In this document: positions 43,331 through 60,127 of the stretch, piece by piece
Position numbering within the stretch: the stretch's first letter is position 1
Layout of the letters: the number at the start of each line of letters is the position of its first letter
Source: Dugong dugon
Lineage: Eukaryota > Chordata > Mammalia > Sirenia > Dugongidae
Direction: 5' to 3'
NCBI GenBank assembly: GCA_030035585.1
Contig: CM057462.1
Location: 118,291,234 to 118,355,233 of the forward strand
Length of the DNA stretch: 64,000 nucleotides
Made by a program: the position numbers and the translations under genes
Notes under the pieces: model-generated
The model's input: only the letters and a program-made list of their open reading frames with translations
The model's database searches: none
What the model was told of the DNA's origin: nothing

Positions 43331-44513
43331 TATATTTGAAATAAAGAAAATATAGATTTCTTTTTTCTGTGCTTCTGCAACATATGAAAAAATTTTTAAA
43401 ACTGTTGGCACGTCTGTGATCCATTGAAAACTTGTTCTCCGTCTCTGTTTATCAAATTTTCATGAATTCCTATTGGAAAAATTGGTTGAAATCATGGTAA
43501 GGCCAAGAAAACCTAATATCTCTTTCAACTATTCTTCTGGGCTTAAAAAAAATTCAATGCTAGGCTGTGTGATCTAAAATAAACCTCCAGGGCAAAAGAT
43601 TAAATTAGGAACTGTGGTTTAGTTGCCCAGCAAGACTGACATAAGATAGCCTTCCTACTGTTACAGCGGAAACAAAAGTGGAAAAAGAATAGAAAAACCT
43701 AGGCAGTTTATAATTAGCCAAAGCGACTGGGTGAATTCAGCAACTTCTAAATAAGTTAAAAATACACAGGGCACTGGTCAAATTGTGTAGAGAAAGCCCG
43801 TTTTCTCACTGCCTAAGGCTTCAAGCCAAACTCTCCAAGGTGGCACCAGAAGCTACTACCTGGCAATTGTATTTCTTTTAAAAACCATCAAAATCTTTTT
43901 TACACAGTTGAAGCAGCAAGGCTAGGGGAGTCCTCTTTCATGTGTAGCAGTAAATTCCAAGTGCTTCAATTTGGAACTAAGTCATTTACCTCAGGGTTCC
44001 AGACAGTCTGGAACCCTAAAGTAAGCCCTTCTCCCGGGTGGCAACTTGGTGTAGAGAAAAAAGAGCTCCAAAGCTCACAAGCACCCTACAAATGTAAGAG
44101 CTTATTATCTTTCTTCTCCAACTATGGAGCAGTAAAGAGAAATTAACCCTCTCATTTGTTAACCTCAATAACAGGCTTTAACTGATCTGTAGCCATGGAT
44201 GGCTCAGATAATAGCCCTAATTAGCTTGGTATGGAGGGAGGTGGGAGCAGGGGGGATTTGGAGCTCAAGTAATTAAGCCTAAATTAAAAGAAAAAAGTAG
44301 AGAGCTTGAGTCGTACAGTTTTGACATATGGATTCCAGATGTTATGAAGAAGCTTTATGCTAAGGCTATAATGTTTGTAATGCTAAAGCCACATTTTGTA
44401 GTTAAGGAGAACTCTGGTTGGAAGAGCAAGTCTCAAAGCAGAGCACAATAAAAAGATAAAAAGAGGAGAAAAAGTTTCTACTGATTTTAAAGAAAGCCTC
44501 ACAGTATGTTTGG
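43331..44513. other. Intergenic, mostly unique
   Basis: No repeat family recognised by eye and no ORF with a known domain. Confidence 0.4.
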
Positions 44514-44846
44514 GCATGTGTATGTGTGTCTGTATGTATACATGTATGTGTGCATATATACATGTTTGTATATGCACATTTATATAGATACACATACATG
44601 TACATGTCTACAGATGTGTGTATATAGATACATGTACATGTACACATATAGATATACACACATATATATAATTGTTACACATATACACATGATACACACA
44701 TACATATAATTGTTGTTGGTTACCATCAATCCAATTCTAACTCATGGCAATCTCACGTGTATCAGAGTAGAAATATGCTTCCATATATATAAATGAGACA
44801 CATATACGTGTGTGTGTATATGTATGTACATATGTATGCATACATT
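44514..44846. repeat. (TG)n/(TA)n/(CA)n microsatellite cluster with SINE tail
   Basis: Alternating purine-pyrimidine tracts at 44514-44708 and 44799-44846, split by an antisense SINE tail at 44709-44783 (TTGTTGTTGGTTACCATCAA). The Tyr/Ile/His-rich ORFs on both strands are artefacts. Confidence 0.9.
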
Positions 44847-45183
44847 ATGTTGACTTCTATGGAGTCAGCCCTGGGCTCATGGGGACCCCTTGCACAATGG
44901 AAAGAAACGCTGCCCGGTCCTGCACCATCTCCGTGATTGGTTGCAGATTGGATCATTGTGATCCATAATGTTTTCACTGATTTTCAGAAGCAGGTTGCCA
45001 GGCCTTTCTTCCTAGTCTGCCTTAACCTAGAAGCTCCACTGAAACCTTTTCAGCATCATAGCAACACTCCAGCCTCCAGTGGCAGACAGGTGGTGGCTGC
45101 ACATGAGGTGCATTGGCTGGGAATCAAACTCAGGTCTCCTACTTGGAAGGTAAGAATTCTACCACTGAACCACCAATGCTCCA
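44847..45183 (-). repeat. SINE with tRNA-Gly-like head and RTE-type tail
   Basis: Antisense relative of 33373-33712: GGAAAGAAACGCTGCCCGGT, CTTTCTTCCTAGTCTGCCTT, and the head GGCTGGGAATCAAACTCAGG then GAATTCTACCACTGAACCAC and CAATGCTCC. Confidence 0.8.
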
Positions 45184-46479
45184 TGTATATAATCTCCAAA
45201 TGAAAACTAGCAACAAGGTCTTAAATCTCCTAGAATATGACCCTCAGAGAAGTTATTTCTGAGCTGGCTTCCTTATAACTTTGCTGGCAGACAAGCTCCT
45301 CCTTAGCTGGAAGTGATTGCTATTTACTTCATTGCAGCTTCCCTCAGGAAATTCTAACTTTAAAATGTTAATGCAACTCCCTAGCCAGCAGGGAAGGTTG
45401 CTAGGAATTTGGTCTCATTTAGAAACAGAGACAGGTAATTATACCAGGAATAGAGATACACTTTTACTTCAGTGATATTCACCAGATCCTCTGTTTCTTC
45501 TCCTATTTGAGAACATGGTAAACACAGGGAAAGGCCCTGGGTATGAAAATATTACAGACACACAGGAAATAACTCTTCAAATCCAGGCTGTAAACCTGTC
45601 ATTTTGTGGGCTTGCCTGTAAGCCAAGAAAAGTGAGGGAAAGAAGATCACGATGTAGAATGCATTCCTAAATTCTGGGAAAGCTGTACCAGGTAACCTCT
45701 TGGAGGCCTTCCCACTCCTGGGTACTGTAGCTCAAAACGCGAGCCATAATTTGAAATGTTAGAGACAGGTTAGGGAAATTGATTATTTATTTACTTGCAT
45801 CAAAATGCAAATGTAATGCTTCAAAATAAAGCTTTAGAACTTAACAAAAAGTCCAAACATATGGTGAGAATTTAACATCTTTTTGTAGGAATATTTGGAA
45901 CTTCTGTACTAAGTGATAATGGAGAAGTGAAATAGGGAAGCAGCTCAGTATTTGCATAAAACCTAAAATGACACCAGTAATATATTTTAAAGTCTAGCTG
46001 TGGACTTATTATTTGTCAAAGTTTTTGACTCACTCAAATTGAATGGCTGAGTTAATTCAGATCATATACACCTGTAAAAATATAAATACTTAAAATTTCA
46101 AATCTCTCCAGTGGGGCTTAGTATCTTACTTAATTGTGTGGCAACACATTTTTATGTGGGTCATGTCCAAACCTGCATTACTCCATATTTTAATTAAAAA
46201 TATATAGTTTGCTGGCTGATTCAATTTAAAAACAGTCACTCGCAGCTATTCTATCCATCTAAGCACCATTAGTTTCTCAGATCCCTCTCTTTTCTCCATC
46301 TTCACTGTCTTAGTTCATTCGGACACTTGTCATCACTCCACCAGACCACTGCAACTGGTCTTTGACTCCAGACTTGTAACCTACATACTTCCCATGGCTC
46401 CAGATTTGACCTTACTAAGGTGAAAATCTGTGTCCTTTGTGTCTAACACAATGCCTGGCACCCAATAGGTATTCTGTAA
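45184..46479. other. Intergenic, mostly unique
   Basis: No gene, RNA gene or repeat recognised by eye. Confidence 0.4.
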
Positions 46480-46690
46480 GCCTTGCAGATGCAGATTCTA
46501 GTCTGAGCTCTGAAGCTAACTCACTGTGTATCCTTGGGTATGCTGCTTCACCTCACTGGGCCTGTTTTCCATTCTCCAATTTGGAAATGATAAAACCTAC
46601 CTCACCGGGATTTTGGAAAACAATACTATGTGACTGAACTTTGTGAACTCAAAAGCACTACACAGTTTTAAGGGTTATAAGATTAGAAAG
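46480..46690 (+). repeat. MIR SINE
   Basis: GATGCAGATTCTAGTCTGAG, ACTCACTGTGTATCCTTGGG, CTGTTTTCCATTCTCCAATT: MIR order, sense. Confidence 0.75.
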
Positions 46691-46875
46691 TTGTAAGTTT
46701 GCAAGCAAGTTTAAATAAGTTTGCAAATTGTTCTTTGATTCACATTAGAATGTTTTCCATAAAAATCTATAAAGCTACTTATATTTTGAATTTTTAAATA
46801 TGGCCCACAAATGCTTAAATTTTTTTCTTAAATTACCCTGTACACAAAAGTCATTCAGGACTTAATATGGTCCTA

Positions 46876-47087
46876 TTGTTGTTATTGTTGTTAGTTGCCA
46901 CTGAGTTCATTTTCATTCATGGTGACCCCATGTGTACAGAGTAGAACAGCTTCATAGGGTTCTCAAGGCTGACCCTTCAGAAGCAGGTCGCCAGGCCTGT
47001 CTTCCAAGCCACCTCTGAATGGCTTTGAACCACCCACCTTTTGGTTAATAGTCGAGTGCTTAACTGTTTGTGCCACCCAGGGACTCC
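46876..47087 (-). repeat. AfroSINE, long variant
   Basis: Antisense: TTGTTGTTAGTTGCCACTGA, CAGAAGCAGGTCGCCAGGCC, TTTTGGTTAATAGTCGAGTG, ending CCACCCAGGGACTCC. Confidence 0.88.
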
Positions 47088-47456
47088 AATATGGCTCTAA
47101 CTTCCTTATTTTAAAGATGAGGAAACTGAGTCAGAAATATCTTGATTCTCTAAAAAGGAAGCTATTTGGATAAGAGATGTTTTTAAATCTGCACTGATTT
47201 TATTTTTTTGAAGATTCTTTTCCACTGCATTTTCATTAGCTGAAACAAACAGCCCCTTTCCCTCAGGATCCACATGGACATGTGTTGCACAAACGTTTCC
47301 AGGACATCTCTGAAGGGGAAAAGAATCCAATCTCTAAGGTGACTAATGTAGAGAATGACATGAAAGTACCTTTTCCCAAGTAGGAATAATTTTTTTTTTT
47401 AATATATATCTTGAACACTTGGTTTTATTAAGTATCCTTTTCAAAGCATTTATAAT
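47088..47456. other. Intergenic, unassigned
   Basis: A poly(T) run near 47390-47401 and L1-like scraps. Nothing more. Confidence 0.35.
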
Positions 47457-47631
47457 AAACGGTTAAGTGCTCGACTGCTAACCAAAAGCTGGTTGGTGGT
47501 TCGAACCCACCCAGAGGGAAGACAGGCCTGGTGATCTGCTTCTGGTCACGGCCTTGAAAATCCTAGGGAACCGTTCTACTCTGCACACATGGGGTGGCCA
47601 TGACTCTGAATAGACTAGACAACAACAGTGT
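47457..47631 (+). repeat. AfroSINE, 5'-truncated
   Basis: Starts within the head (ACGGTTAAGTGCTCGACTGC), internal GACAGGCCTGGTGATCTGCT, tail CATGACTCTGAATAGACTAG ending ACAACAACAG. Confidence 0.85.
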
Positions 47632-47884
47632 AACTATGTACCGTACTTTAATCAATTTCTAGATGTTGAACAATTCGTTGTTTTTTAGGTGTATTAAAAT
47701 TGCACACTCCTTATTTATAAATCCTGGAGTTCATCAATGGTTAAGTTCTTGGTATAAATTTGTAGAAATGCAATTGTTAAGTCAAATGGAGTACACCTTT
47801 TGACACATATTGCCACATTTCCTCTGGAAGGTTAACTCTTACTAAAATTATCTGTATATGTTGGTGCCTTTGTATGCTCGTGTT
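47632..47884 (-). repeat. Old L1 fragment
   Basis: Antisense L1-like order: CTTGGTATAAATTTGTAGAA, GCAATTGTTAAGTCAAATGG, CACATATTGCCACATTTCCT. Diverged. Confidence 0.5.
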
Positions 47885-48140
47885 AGATTGTTATTAGGTG
47901 CTGTTCAGTTTAGTTCTGACTCATAGCGACCCTATGTGCAACAGGACAAAACACTGCCCGGCCCTGTGGCATCCACACAATCATTATTGTGTTTGATCCC
48001 ATTGTTGCAGCCACTGGGTCAGTCTATCTTGTTGAGGGTCTTCCTCTATTTCACTGACCCTCTACTTTACCAAGCATGATGTCCTTCTCCAGGGTATCCT
48101 GATAATATGCCCAAAGTACATAAGACGAAGTCTTGCCAAC
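47885..48140 (-). repeat. RTE LINE 3' fragment
   Basis: Antisense: TGTTATTAGGTGCTGTTCAG, ACACTGCCCGGCCCTGTGGC, CTACTTTACCAAGCATGATG, then AAGTACATAAGACGAAGTCT. Same region as in 36851-37150. Confidence 0.8.
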
Positions 48141-49704
48141 CAGGAATATTTCTGTGGAAGGTTGAGTCATCCATAAGCAAGTTCATTTCCTCTTCCATTT
48201 TAGGACCATATTTTGAAAATAAACCCAACGAGACACAAATGGCCAATCACAGTCAGACTGTTTCAAAATATTTAGCCTTCTTCCTAGATCTTCTCATTAG
48301 ATAAAATAAAAAGCAACCACTGCCAGTGCTTAGCTTATGTACACATCTCCTAGAAGTTTTAACAGTCTTCACAGGTGCAGCCACTACTTGTCTTCCCTCC
48401 CACAAAAAAATGTCACTTCCTTCTTCCCCTCCACTACGTTCCAGAACGGAGACGCAGCACCGCGAGCGACTGATGTGGTGGGATTTTCTTTTCCTGCCAT
48501 AAACCAAGTGGTCTAAATTGAGAGTTGAACCAATGGGTGGTAAAGAGTTTTAAAAAATCTTCAGACAGTGGCATGCTGGGCTTTTTTTGGTGCAAGGACC
48601 GCTTTCATGCTAATTTTAAAACCCTGAAATATTTCAGAAACTTCTGAGATACTCTGCTCCACCAATACATATGTACATTCAGACTATAGAATTTCTCCAG
48701 CACTTGGTAATCACCTTGTAATTATAACCCCACTCATCTGTTTAGTTTGGTGTCACATTGGTGTTAATGCCACTCCCTAGTATATGATACCATAGCCCTC
48801 CAAAGACTTCAGACGCAAAGACTTCAATCTGAAACAAAAAAAAAAGCTTCTTGCTTTCTCAATTACTTCAATTTTGGGATTCATATATTTGTAAACCTAA
48901 GCTAGAACATAGCGTTAGGGAATGAGAACCTCTAGAATTGGATTCTGTAAGGTTTGAGACATACCTGAAGTCATCATACTGAACGGGTTCCCTGTCCTGG
49001 CTACACATTAAAATCACCTATGGAGCTTTAGAAAGGCAATTCAGTCAGAATCTCCAGGGTAGGGTCTAGCCACTGACACTCTTATAAAAGGTCTTCAGGT
49101 AATTTTAATGAATCACCAGGTTTGAAAACCAGTAAAAACAGCCAATAAACAAAGTAGAACTTAAAAAACTTCCCCTGGCTTCCCCTAGTCTGGTTCTCAC
49201 AACCAAATACATATTTTAAAACACAGTTTACCATCAGCAAAATACTTAATTCTGGAGGTTTACAAAGCTTGTCCTTAGTGGATAATGTTACAGTTGATTT
49301 TGAATGTTCCCTCCTCATTCCACAAAATACCACCGCTGGTAAATTCACTTTTAATGAAATATGCAAATTTTAATCTTACTTGACTCACGTTCCTGACTAA
49401 ACGAACTTTATATAAATTTTGGCTTCCAGTATGGGGAAAACAGTAAGTTTATCTTACAGACTAATGTCTCTAATTTTTCTTGTACATTAAATGTGAGGTA
49501 TCCTATAATTAACTCGTCTCTTAAAGGTCAAAGAATCATGGAAAGATTGATGGAGTCCATAACTACTTCTCTCATTCAAAATGTCACTAATGTTCTGCAT
49601 TTTGGAGTATAGAACTCAAATCAAAGGTTACATCTTCCCGACTTCCCTTGTTCATTTTGTTGAGTATTACTATACATAAAACATTAAAATAGAAGCTGGG
49701 GAGA

Positions 49705-49744
49705 GAAAAGATGTAGGAGTAAGGGAAAAGATGTAGGAGTAATG
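49705..49744. repeat. 20-bp tandem duplication
   Basis: Two head-to-tail copies beginning GAAAAGATGTAGGAGTAA, differing at one base near the end (GG versus TG). Confidence 0.85.
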
Positions 49745-49899
49745 TTGCCAGATAAAATATGGGATGCTCAGTTAAACTTGAATTTCAGATAAATGATAAA
49801 TTTTTAGTATATGCCCCAAATATTGTATATACTAAGAAAATTACCTGAAATTCAAATTTAACTGAGCATCCTGTAGTTTTATTTGCTAAATCTGGCAAC
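49744..49899. mobile_element. Palindromic DNA-transposon remnant
   Basis: Begins GTTGCCAGATAAAATA and ends in TTATTTGCTAAATCTGGCAAC form. Inner arms GATGCTCAGTTAAACTTGAA and the reverse complement of TTCAAATTTAACTGAGCATC differ by one base. The layout is a long hairpin typical of old mammalian MITEs. No coding capacity. Confidence 0.7.
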
Positions 49900-50094
49900 G
49901 CACTGTAGAAGGTAAGATCCTTATCGTCAGCAAACTTACCACTGAAAGAAATTAATGAATAATCGTAATGTAAAGGGTATGTGATAAGTGTGGTAATATC
50001 ATCAGGGGAGGAAAGGATCTCCACTACCTACCTCGGAAGACTACCTGGGAGAGATGGCAATTGATGCAGTTAAGGTGGGTAAATTCTGACTGAC

Positions 50095-50300
50095 GGATGG
50101 GCGGTTCAGTGTGATGATTTTGGAGTTCAGTGTCCTAGGTTAAATCTCAAATTCACCGTTCACCAGCTGTGTAACACTGAACAAGTTACTTAATCTCTCT
50201 TTATTGTAAAATGAGGGTAATAATACTTACTTTACTAGGTTAAGGAACAGAGATAACATACACACAAACACCTGGACCATAGGAGGCACTCCCTAAACGG
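50095..50300 (+). repeat. MIR SINE
   Basis: CGTTCACCAGCTGTGTAACA, CAAGTTACTTAATCTCTC, TTTATTGTAAAATGAGGGTA, then GAGGCACTCCCTAAACGG: MIR order. Confidence 0.75.
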
Positions 50301-50399
50301 TAATACTTTTACAACCTAAAATGTCACCTGGCAAAGAGGCTACTTATCACAAATATTTAAATGTTAATGTTATACAGTAATAGTAATATTGAATAAGCA

Positions 50400-50820
50400 C
50401 TTTTATTTCCATGATCTATTTATACTGTACACTGCTGAAAAGCACCCTACAAGTTCACAGTACATTACAACACATTTACTTTAAAAATATATCCCTTTAT
50501 AAAAGGTTCATAAAACATTGGCATGTCAACACATGACAAAACTCTCAAAGCATGTCACCCATTTTGTGATAGCAAGAATGCATCCAAGTGTTGTCAATTC
50601 CACAATCACAAGTCACCATTTGAGTCTGAAATACATACAGGTTTTAAATAAAAAATGTGTTCTTCAGTGGAAAGTTCCTATGACAATACTTATTAGTTAA
50701 TTAACATATGCACTTTCATGGAGATGTTGTGTCATAATAATTTACAGTATTAACTTAATCTGCCCAAAGAAACATTTCAACAAGTTTCACAGTCCAGAAA
50801 TTTTTGTCATTTATTTTTTT
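50400..50820 (-). other. C1orf52: Probable C1orf52 3' UTR
   Basis: Sequence just downstream of the stop codon. Poly(A) signals (AATAAA on the minus strand) lie at 50810-50815, probably too close to the stop, and at 50402-50407. The true end cannot be fixed without transcripts. Confidence 0.35.
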
Positions 50821-56765
<5,945 letters not shown>

Positions 56766-56859
56766 TTAAGCTCGGGCCCCTGGCGGCTCTGCCGCGTTCT
56801 TGCGCTCGGGTTGAGGGGATGAGGCTGGAAGCCGGGCACATTCCCAACCAGGAGCATTC

Positions 56860-57311
56860 CTGAGGAGCCCTGAGAAGAAGAGTGTCAGGACCTTCAGAAT
56901 TCAGTAAGGATTTATTAAAGGCATAAGAAGAGCTAAGAATTTTGTCTTTACTGCCCCTTCAATTTTAGCCTCTACCCCGAGGCCAGGATTTCTTCCTGAC
57001 CCTGTTGCACCCCTGCTTCCAAATAAAAATTACCCTCAGTTGTCATGGAAGACCACCGTGAGTGATGGACTCCCCAAGTCACAAACCAAATCCTCCCCTG
57101 CTTTACCTCATTCAAGCGTGTTTTGAAGAGCCTCTCTTTGATAAACTCCTGTTGGATTGCATCTGTCTTACCCGCGGGCGTCCTCCAACCTCTCCGGCTG
57201 CCCATTGTTGGCCTCCTTCCCTGCCTACTTTCCTGTGTATGGCCCTTAAATTTTGATGTTTCCCAACATGTTACATCATCTTTCAGCAATACTTACATTT
57301 TGTAAGGGTGT
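56860..57311. other. Intergenic upstream of C1orf52
   Basis: Parts (TTGGCCTCCTTCCCTGCC, TTCAGTAAGGATTTATTAAA) look like old repeat DNA. No exon recognised. Overlapping ORFs on both strands lack any domain. Confidence 0.4.
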
Positions 57312-57513
57312 TACAAAGTTGTTGCCCTCCAGTCCATTCCGACTCATAGTGACCCCATGTGACAGAGAAGAGCTGCCCTGGAGGATTTTCTAGGCTGTAA
57401 TATTTACAGAAGATTACCAGGTCTTTCTCCCGCGGAGCTGCTGGGTGAGTTCAGATCGCCAACCGTTAGGTTAGCAGCCCAGCGCTTAATATGTTAGACC
57501 ACCCAGGACTCCA
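57312..57513 (-). repeat. AfroSINE, long variant
   Basis: Antisense: TTGTTGCCCTCCAGTCCATT, GGCTGTAATATTTACAGAAG, CCGTTAGGTTAGCAGCCCAG, ending CACCCAGGACTCC. Confidence 0.88.
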
Positions 57514-57539
57514 GTAACTACCTTTTGCTTGTGACTCCC

Positions 57540-57881
57540 ATGTCTGGCTCTCAAACTCCAACCATTCCCACTGTATCAGTCAGAGTTAGACAGAGACAGA
57601 GAGATAGAAATTGATTTATTTTAAGGAATTGGCTCACGTAATTGTGGAAACTGGCAAGCTTGAAATCTGTAGGGCAGGAGGCAGGCTGGAAACTCAGGCA
57701 GGATTTCTATGTTAGTGTTGAGGTAGAATTCCTTCTTTTTCTGAAAACTTCATTTTTGCTGTTAAGACCTTAAGACCAACTGATTGGATGAGGCCCACCC
57801 CCATTATTGAGAGTAACTTTACTTAAAGTTAACTGATTGATTGTAAATGTTAATTGCATCTACAAAATACCTTCACAGCAA
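57540..57881 (-). repeat. Truncated LTR
   Basis: Antisense LTR-type order: TGTATCAGTCAGAGTTAGAC, AATTGATTTATTTTAAGGAA, TTGGCTCACGTAATTGTGG, GATTGGATGAGGCCCACCCC. Distantly like family B LTRs. The 3' part is missing at the RTE border. Confidence 0.65.
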
Positions 57882-59385
57882 CCATTTCAGGAGGTAGCAA
57901 ATGATAACTAATGGTGTTGAAGGAAAAAGTCTAAGCTGCACTGAAGACATTGGTGAAAAATAAGGCTCCAGGAATTGACAGAATATCAACTGACATGTTT
58001 CAACAAACAGATGCAGTGCTGGAGGTGCTCACTGGTCTATGCCAAGAAATTTGTAAGACAGCTACCTGCCCACCCAACTGGAAGAGACCCATATTTATTG
58101 CTATTCCAAAGAAAGGTGATCCAACCGAATACTGAAATTATCAAACAATATCATTAATATCACATGCAAGTAAAATTTTGCTGAAGATCATTCAAAAGCA
58201 GTTGTAGCAGTACATCGACAGGGAACTGCCAGAAATTCAAGCCTAATTCAGAAGAGGATATGGAACCAGGGATATCATTGCTGATGTCAGATGGATCTTG
58301 GCTGAAAGCGGAGAATACCAGAAAGATGTTTACCTGTGTTTTGTTGACTATGCAAAGGCATTCAACTGTGTGGATCATAACAAATTATGGATAACATTGC
58401 AAAGAATGGGAATTCCAGAACACTTAATTGTGCTCATGAGGAACCTGTACATAGACCAAGAGGCAGTCGTTTGAACAGAACAAGGGGACAGTGTGTTGTT
58501 TAAAGTCAGGAAAGGTGTGCATCAGGGTTGTAACCTTTCACTATACTTATTCAATCTGTATGCTGAACAAGTAATCTGAGAAACTGGACTATATGGAGAA
58601 CGGGATTGGAGGAAGACTAACAACCGATACGCAGATGATACAACCTTGCTTGCTGAAAGTGAAGAGGACTTGAAGCACTTACTGATGAAGATCAAAGACT
58701 ATAGCCTTCAGTATGGTTTACATCTCAACATAAAGAAAACAAAAATCCTCACAACTGGACCAATAAGCAATATCATGATAAATGAAGAAAAGATTGAAGT
58801 TGTCATGGATTTCATTTTACTTAGATCCACAATCAGCATCCATAGAAGCAGCAGTGGAGAAATCAGGATGTACTGCTCTGGGCAAATCTGCTGCAAAAGA
58901 CCTCTTTGGAATGTAAAAAAGCAGAGACGTCACTTTAAGGACTAAGGTGTGACTCACTCAAGTCAATCTATTTTCAATTGCCTCATGCATGTGAAAGCTA
59001 CACGATGAATAAGGAAGATTGAAGAAATGACGCCTTTGAGTTATGGTGTTGGTGAATATTGAATATACCCATGGACTGCCAAATAACAAACAAATCTGTC
59101 TTGGAAGAAGTACAGCCAGAATGCTCCTTAGAAACGTGGATGGTGAGACTTTGTCTCACATACTTTGGACGTTATCAGGAGGGATCAGTCCCTGGAGAAG
59201 GACATCATGCTTGGTAGTGGGTCAGTGAAAAAGAGGAAGACCCTCAACAAGGTGGACTGACACATTGACTACAACAAAGGGCTCAAGCATAACAACAATG
59301 ATGATGGTGCAGGACTGGGTAGTGTTTCATTCTGTTGTACATAGGGTTGCTATGAGTCAGAATCGACTCGACAGCACAACAACAT
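57882..59385 (+). repeat. RTE (BovB-like) LINE, 5'-truncated, ORF2 remnant
   Basis: Carries KNKAPGIDRISTDMF, WKRPIFIAIPKKGDP, FVDYAKAFNCVDHNKLW, the YADD region at about 58628 (RYADDTTLLAESEEDLKHLL) and the C-terminal domain, with stops and frameshifts between them. Ends GGTTGCTATGAGTCAGAATC then GACTCGACAGCACAACAACA, nearly identical to AfroSINE tails. Inactive. Confidence 0.88.
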
Positions 59386-60127
59386 GGTAAACTCAGGGTG
59401 AGGATTTTAGGGGCAGCATAAGTGATCCTTGTATTGTCTATGCTTAAATGTAGCTCTTCTTTTGGGAAGTCCTCATAATATATTTGACAACTGTAGATGT
59501 AAATTGCTTCTTGGTTTGCTTTTTTTCAAAGCCAACAGTGTGTATGTTTATCCAGTGATACAATACAGGGGCAGAGCCTTAAACTTCCTGCTCTCTTTTG
59601 CACTGCTTAGGTAAAAAGACGGTAACTCCAAGACTTGATCTCTACCTCGCACTAGGCACAAAAATTACACTGAAATGGATCATAGAGCTAAATGTGAAAC
59701 TAAATTAAGTTTTCAGAAGAAAACATAGGTGAATATCATCATGACATTGGGATAGGCAAAAAACTTTAAAACAGGAGACAGGAATCACTAACCATAAAAG
59801 ATTCATAAATTGGACTTAATTAAAATGAAGAACTAATGTTTATCAAAAAGACAAAACATCCAAAACCTAAAACAAAAAGATTAAAAAAAAAAAGTCACGG
59901 TCATTAACCTGGATCTGTCCCTAATTTGCCAGTGTTTGATCTTGCACTAAGAGTGACAGGCTGACCAAAGATGAATCGCCTCTTGAAAAATGAGCTCCAA
60001 GGGGTTGTTTTTGCATTAATTGATAATATAGTATCTGTGAAAAGTAACTTTTTCACTGCTGCATTAATCAACCTAGTAACCAAATGCACCTTGTCAGTCA
60101 TAGTTGTCATACTAATTTTTGTGTGTG
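59386..60127 (+). other. Intergenic with old L1 ORF2 piece
   Basis: About 59600-59862 is sense L1 ORF2 C-terminal sequence (AAATGGATCATAGAGCTAAA, GGACTTAATTAAAATGAAG). The remainder is unassigned. Confidence 0.55.

Larger units (their letters stand above)
48141..50399. other. Intergenic, downstream of C1orf52
   Basis: Mostly unassigned. It contains a slightly GC-richer patch near 48420-48480, a 20-bp tandem duplication at 49705-49744, a palindromic element at 49744-49899 and a MIR at about 50095-50300. No gene recognised; part could belong to a longer C1orf52 3' UTR. Confidence 0.4.

Noticed and set aside
44383-44709. Tyr/Ile/His-rich ORFs as repeat proteins
   Set aside because: They are translations of a TG/TA/CA microsatellite in several frames.
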